The notes below the pieces were generated by a model. It ran no database searches, was not told where the DNA came from, and saw only the letters and a program-made list of their open reading frames with translations. 64,000 nucleotides of DNA from an uncultured Clostridia bacterium (GTDB lineage Bacteria; Bacillota; Clostridia; Oscillospirales; Acutalibacteraceae): the NCBI GenBank assembly GCA_937907605.1, contig CALCYI010000027.1, forward strand, positions 1 through 64,000. The letters are read 5' to 3'. Below, in pieces: positions 60,901 through 64,000 of this stretch. Position 1 is the stretch's first letter; the number at the start of each line of letters is the position of its first letter. Both the position numbers and the translations under genes were made by a program.

Positions 60901-63006
60901 CTTAAGAATGAAGTTAACTATGTTGACGGAAGCTATGACGAGCTTCGTGACGCGCTTGAGCTTGATCCCTCAAGCGAGGTCGGACCGTGCATCGGTAACG
61001 AGGGCGAGGTAGACTATTATCAAGTCTACGAAAATGCAGTAGCCGAGGGTGCTCAGGAAATGTATAACGTTTCTAACTACAATTCCACGGACGGCACCTA
61101 TGAGGGCTATATTACCGATGAAAGCGATACCTCTATTCACGATACCGCTCAAAGCATTGTTAACGCCTATAATGACCTTCTTGCCCATAATGAGCAGACC
61201 CGTCACGGTTACGTTTACAGCGGCAAGGAAAACGATACGTACGAAAACTATACAAGGGTTAACTACTTCCAGTGCGGTTTGGTGCCGACTCACGATATTC
61301 ACCTGAACGATGCCGACGACGTTCCGTATAACTATGCGGAAATGGAGCTTTATGAGAATCTCGCAATTGCGTATGACACGCTGGATCCCGACAAGTATAA
61401 TAATGACCAGATTATACTCGACGGCAAGGAGGCGTTTGACGCTGCAACCGCAACTGCGGCTGAGCTTGGCGAGGCTGAAGTAAAAGCACGTCAGGGTATG
61501 AAGGCTCAGGATATTATTGACCAGGGCGTAACCGCTTTGCTTACAGCAATCAACGTTAATAACGGTGACGCGGAAGGTAATGATGGTCTGACAACGGATA
61601 AGCGTGTAACCCGTTATAAATTAAAGTTCGTTATTGAAAATACCTCTACAGGTGAGGAGCAGGATATTACGTCGTTTATTATTGATGAATCCGACGATTC
61701 AATTGAGGTAGACGATGAGGATAACTATCTGGTACCGTTCGGCTATCAGGTACAGGCAACTGCTCGTCTGACTGAGGACGGAGAGCCCGTCGTTTGCACA
61801 GGCTGGGAAATCACCTCGGGCGACGCAACCTCAAGACGTCTTGACATAACTACTATTAACCTCCCATATTATGTTCTTGACAATACAACGATTAAGGCTT
61901 ATTACACTCCGCCTAAGGCTGATGATGAAATTCAGGTAATAATTGATAGCGTTTTCGGTTATAAGCTTTATAAGCTAAATGAAAAAGGCTCGGATGTACT
62001 TGAAATAGCTTACGATAATCTCAACGAAGTTAAGATTGGCGACACTACGTATACTGTCCCCAACGGCTTACAGCAGTATATTACTAACTGGAGAGTAAGG
62101 GGCGGCGCAATGCTGTTCGGCGAAACTCCAAGCGAGAATGTAAGCATACCGCTGAGCGAGCTTGCTACGGGTTCAAGTATTGAGCTTTCTCCTGTAGCTC
62201 CCGTGCAGCCTGTTAACGGTCCATGGGTAATAAAGCTTGATAATCAGCCGATAGAAGTAACTGAGGATGAGCCCGAGGGTAAGAGCTTCACCTACGACGA
62301 AATCGTTACCGTAACCTCTGACGTAGATAATTGCTACGCGATTGCGGTTAACGTTGACGGTCAGTATATCCCTGTAGCTTACGGAAATACCTATAAGTTC
62401 TACGCTAACAGCGATATGACTAACTTCTATTCCATTGTGAGAACCTACAATGTAAACGAAATAGGCTCTGACGGTGTTCCGGATTATTCCTACTTTGTAG
62501 GCGATGTCGATATTACCTCCACTTATACCGAGGAACAGCTGTTCCTGCTGAAAGGTAATATGCCGATGGTACACAGCGCAAGTGAGTGTACGGATGAGGA
62601 TAATAACAGTTACACCACAAGAAGCCAGTTTACGCTTAATATAGGTAATTCACAGTTTAATAACGGACTTAAGATTACCGAGGTCGGTACTATCTATTAT
62701 ATTGACAGAGACCAATCCTATGAGGGTGTGGATATTTCCGATAAGCTTACGCTTGACAATGTTGGTAGCTCCGACTTCAATGTAATCAAGATAAGAAGCT
62801 CCGTACTGGACTTTTCGAATGAAAACTTCAGTAATCAGTACTCAAGAACGCTGTTAAATCCGCATAACAGGAATGTTTATACCCGTGCTTATGTGAAGTA
62901 CGAATATAGCTTTACCAACCTCGCGGAAGGTGAAGAAAACCAAAGCGCCGTTATCAGCGCGGTTTACTACGGCAATATCTGTAATGCTTACAACACAGAA
63001 GGCTGA
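57934..63006 (+). CDS. giant secreted protein with duplicated module, function unknown
   Basis: 1690 residues. Signal peptide of about 32 residues (LLSLLLSVLLIAVSLPF, then an AYA cleavage site). No LPXTG, membrane anchor or SLH repeats. Residues about 190-480 and 655-960 look like two copies of one module: each has a VYDG..VP(I/V) strand pair, then a (I/M)(Y/W)V(V/I)(N/D)Y segment, a G(D/N)L..A..NP block and a TG..AA..C..D(I)(D/W) helix. A beta-rich C-terminus ends with YTRAYVKYEYSF. I recognise no enzyme motif. Start at ATG 57934 after AGGAGGTC. A small acidic protein gene follows 17 bases later. Confidence 0.8.
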   Translation: MKKFSKKLLSLLLSVLLIAVSLPFTAIPAYADARGDLSEAITRFEGYVTDIANNGIDAIYTGMGDAYQVYLEGIFKYTNGSASEIVDVTERLNDAMDAMVKFEQATIDADYEAAHPVKIGTGTNQPLKSSEKTSAMGYGTTNMPSLNDYDNVIYSDGATASWAQALDTEFNYKYGYPSVDTYRNRVRIYYPNTVILYDGKTVPKIPIISAFQGYGTYSDNGALTADNYRTVVMENLYESTNDVELLNNYWLGTTCGNPFDTNYNYLYENVEWPETNRANLHGTSTDSFYYFSSSASEIDYNEAAAGNTTHLTDCTNKYQIFKNSLQYIPTESETRNFDAGYQEVLRTKWSGNSQIYFRFLGNAFVWNNVNSMKVATQDATAIYVVNYKYFLESLQSNLEKYEDDLTVENARDGDLGSILSALSVAAAFNPLDETKYPYSSATFAYTDVKGRASTGMEAAARKCGDDIDAVVDILGAADVDDVDAQYENLVEALEAYEEKMAQQKVYTDMAVAYETYCLGRKYADSYKYGNRDEFTPSLQTIAYNLEKQTKAMKAVGRNAYNYYPGQGFDGDLDSETKTDAYKAAYKNLVYASSAPARTRESGFPTTTSSPATSFTRKTDNTSVTDGVLGLYRYNATGTITATNYDSGSSTYLYVPNAVGVYDGVSGDINVPVLLGFRAAGGWTGIATNPIHYTLWSYSSETSALPFAYSYWKTRKYMAGDSATYDGEDNTDKMGDRTNAYSSRGMTFIETANLNQILNGSTIDASPNAISTNNSTAISGLYSNGYYSNARSDNKSEAPNPENFYANAIKLTKPTFTGDDWKKYMYEYTTITTKMRSNSIRQSSSGVSTSTASDNSNYISYGSYSGTISSLSMWVIDYSGVQAIIDENDDILTDSALEIKKYSEGNLLDYFKDMDKLTACSPVNAKYEYDNAKYTNTVPNSTYTGFSAATEQCAYDIWRLLEAGDEDEKVQYLDENGMKVDGEYINVKEDLKNEVNYVDGSYDELRDALELDPSSEVGPCIGNEGEVDYYQVYENAVAEGAQEMYNVSNYNSTDGTYEGYITDESDTSIHDTAQSIVNAYNDLLAHNEQTRHGYVYSGKENDTYENYTRVNYFQCGLVPTHDIHLNDADDVPYNYAEMELYENLAIAYDTLDPDKYNNDQIILDGKEAFDAATATAAELGEAEVKARQGMKAQDIIDQGVTALLTAINVNNGDAEGNDGLTTDKRVTRYKLKFVIENTSTGEEQDITSFIIDESDDSIEVDDEDNYLVPFGYQVQATARLTEDGEPVVCTGWEITSGDATSRRLDITTINLPYYVLDNTTIKAYYTPPKADDEIQVIIDSVFGYKLYKLNEKGSDVLEIAYDNLNEVKIGDTTYTVPNGLQQYITNWRVRGGAMLFGETPSENVSIPLSELATGSSIELSPVAPVQPVNGPWVIKLDNQPIEVTEDEPEGKSFTYDEIVTVTSDVDNCYAIAVNVDGQYIPVAYGNTYKFYANSDMTNFYSIVRTYNVNEIGSDGVPDYSYFVGDVDITSTYTEEQLFLLKGNMPMVHSASECTDEDNNSYTTRSQFTLNIGNSQFNNGLKITEVGTIYYIDRDQSYEGVDISDKLTLDNVGSSDFNVIKIRSSVLDFSNENFSNQYSRTLLNPHNRNVYTRAYVKYEYSFTNLAEGEENQSAVISAVYYGNICNAYNTEG

Positions 63007-63023
63007 GGAAGGGGAGGAATAGT

Positions 63024-63281
63024 ATGATAGCTTTAAATGAAAAAGAAAAAAATCACTATGCTTCTCCCGTTGTTGAAATTGAGCTGTTTAATATCGAATG
63101 TCTTATTACTACCTCAGGAGGTCAGGGACAGTTTGATGATGTAGGCGGTATTGATTCTCTCGGCGATCTTAGCGAAGCTATTGATTCCGTAGTTGTGGAT
63201 ACAATTACAAATGATGTTAAGGCATTAATGGATGAAGAAGGAAATGCGGTTGAACCCGATATTCTTGATTCCGAATACTAA
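63024..63281 (+). CDS. small acidic protein, second gene behind the giant secreted protein
   Basis: 85 residues, no signal peptide. HYASPVVEIELFNIECLITTSGGQGQFD near the N-terminus has the 'Y-x-x-P-x-x-E-x-x-x-F...TTSG' pattern of small Clostridia proteins that I recall but cannot name. The rest is very acidic with a short C-terminal tail. Strong site GGGGAGGA. Co-transcribed with the giant gene. A precursor-peptide or partner role is conceivable but unproven. Confidence 0.6.
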   Translation: MIALNEKEKNHYASPVVEIELFNIECLITTSGGQGQFDDVGGIDSLGDLSEAIDSVVVDTITNDVKALMDEEGNAVEPDILDSEY

Positions 63282-63291
63282 TAAAAATATT

Positions 63292-63318
63292 AAGAGGCTG
63301 CGCGAGCAGCCTCTTAAA
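63292..63318 (+). terminator. terminator of the giant-protein operon
   Basis: Perfect AAGAGGCTGC-gcga-GCAGCCTCTT, followed by AAATTATG. Confidence 0.8.
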
Positions 63319-63330
63319 TTATGCCTTATT

Positions 63331-63372
63331 CTTAAACCCTAAACCTTAAACCTTAAACCCTAAACCTTAAAC
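63331..63372. repeat. seven-base tandem repeat (C[T/C]TAAAC)6
   Basis: Six units, ordered CTTAAAC-CCTAAAC-CTTAAAC twice, so a 21-base higher unit is also repeated. It lies between convergent genes. Confidence 0.9.
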
Positions 63373-63380
63373 CTTTTCTT

Positions 63381-63998
63381 CTATTCCTCGTTTTCAAAGA
63401 TTGAAGAAATCAGGTTTTCATATACCTTTGCGGGATTAGTTAAGAACTTTTCCTTAATCATCTCCGCCTGTTCCATTGTCGGCGCGAATAGGCTAAGCTT
63501 CATAAAATCCGTGCTTCCTCCGGTGACGTGAAGCTCAACGGTATAGTAATCGCCGTTGTCGATAATCTCGGTCTTGTTTTCCTTTCTGAACTGCTCCTTA
63601 GCGATTATCTTCTGACAAAGCTCAATGCCTATTACTCTTACCGTATAGGGAAGGTCTTTTTCTATTAATTCAACCTCGGCGTTGCTGTCGCTGCTGAGCT
63701 CTAAGGTTTTGTCCTTGTTCTCCTTAATTGTACCGTTTTTTATCAGCTTTGCAATCGCGTTATTTACCTCAAAGTAATTAGCAAGCTCGCCCTCGGTTAG
63801 AGCGTTTGATATAACGTCTGCGGTCACCTTGCCGCTGAGATTTGCAATTATATAGCATACCATGAGGTGAATTGAGCTCACGCTCCTGAGCCCTCCCGCT
63901 TTAACGCCACCCATGAACGCGTCAAAGTGAAGGCGGGAGTCAAGCTCGTTCTCGCTCATAGCCTCAAGTTCCTTTTCTTTGTTTTCATTAATGCTCAT
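63381..63998 (-). CDS. DUF4364-family protein
   Basis: 205 residues. FMGGVKAGGLRSVSSIHLMVCYIIANL, then GELANYFEVNNAIAKLIKNG (winged-helix-like) and the C-terminal FAPTMEQAEMIKEKFLTNPAKVYENLIS match the DUF4364 pattern found in Clostridia. A DNA-binding role is possible from the winged-helix-like part, but it is uncharacterised. The start at 63998 is followed by the window end, so its ribosome site cannot be seen. Confidence 0.8.
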   Translation of the reverse strand: MSINENKEKELEAMSENELDSRLHFDAFMGGVKAGGLRSVSSIHLMVCYIIANLSGKVTADVISNALTEGELANYFEVNNAIAKLIKNGTIKENKDKTLELSSDSNAEVELIEKDLPYTVRVIGIELCQKIIAKEQFRKENKTEIIDNGDYYTVELHVTGGSTDFMKLSLFAPTMEQAEMIKEKFLTNPAKVYENLISSIFENEE

Positions 63999-64000
63999 AT

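Noticed and set aside
63331..63372. Telomere of a linear replicon
   Set aside because: Genes continue on both sides and bacterial linear ends do not use such repeats; resemblance to CCCTAAA is coincidental.

Overview
The window looks like a chromosomal segment of a gut-type Clostridia bacterium (Firmicutes/Bacillota), most plausibly from the Oscillospirales/Ruminococcaceae side. The basis is gene order and signals, not a database search. Typical Firmicutes blocks are present: ylxM-ffh-rpsP-khpA-rimM-trmD, phoH-ybeY-era-yqzL-recO-mutS2, and an mraZ-led division/cell-wall (dcw) cluster. MurE carries the DNPR motif of meso-diaminopimelate-adding enzymes. Promoters match the TTGACA/TATAAT consensus, ribosome binding sites are strong AGGAGG types, and TTG and GTG starts are common.

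Layout. Positions 1-206 hold the edge of a highly structured RNA on the minus strand, cut off by the window end. Positions 505-8781 are an accessory region. A TetR regulator with a nitroreductase and an esterase is transcribed leftward. Opposite it runs a set with a repeat-rich acidic protein, a ferritin-like protein, a type-B carboxylesterase, an AEC permease and a CmpB-like membrane protein. A TnpV/DUF6809 transposon remnant and a sigma/anti-sigma pair follow. Positions 9795-16487 carry recD2, an mreB paralogue, a cobO-like ATPase and an ECF-type vitamin transporter (T, fused A-A, S). After an XRE regulator and a leftward FkbM methyltransferase, 19237-34685 is a long housekeeping stretch for ribosome maturation, DNA repair and protein targeting: ybeX/corC-phoH-ybeY-era-yqzL-recO-mutS2, ylxM-ffh-rpsP-khpA-rimM-trmD, HPr, a secreted beta-helix protein, uvrC, rsmD and coaD.

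Positions 36815-49932 are the dcw cluster: mraZ, rsmH, ftsL, a PASTA transpeptidase, murE, mraY, ftsW, murG, murA, ftsQ and ftsZ. murF, murD, murC and ftsA are not in it. Positions 50227-57003 hold a GH38 alpha-mannosidase, glycerate kinase, initiator tRNA-fMet, a YegP-type protein and an RpiB-like isomerase overlapping a PI-PLC-domain gene. The right end has a repeat-containing membrane protein divergent from a 1690-residue secreted protein with an internally duplicated module. A small acidic protein follows it, and then a DUF4364 protein on the minus strand.

The strongest unexplained signals are regulatory. Near-identical 17-bp direct repeats that fit the WalR consensus lie before mraZ, ftsZ and the giant secreted protein, and a looser one before ylxM-ffh. 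A 21-22-bp-phased array of DnaA-box-like 9-mers sits in a terminator-bounded gap after ftsZ. The cytoplasmic N-termini of FtsW and FtsQ share an LEPPK motif. A hairpin buries the ribosome binding site of murA. Face-to-face promoters share one TetR-type operator. All functional calls rest on motif recognition by eye.
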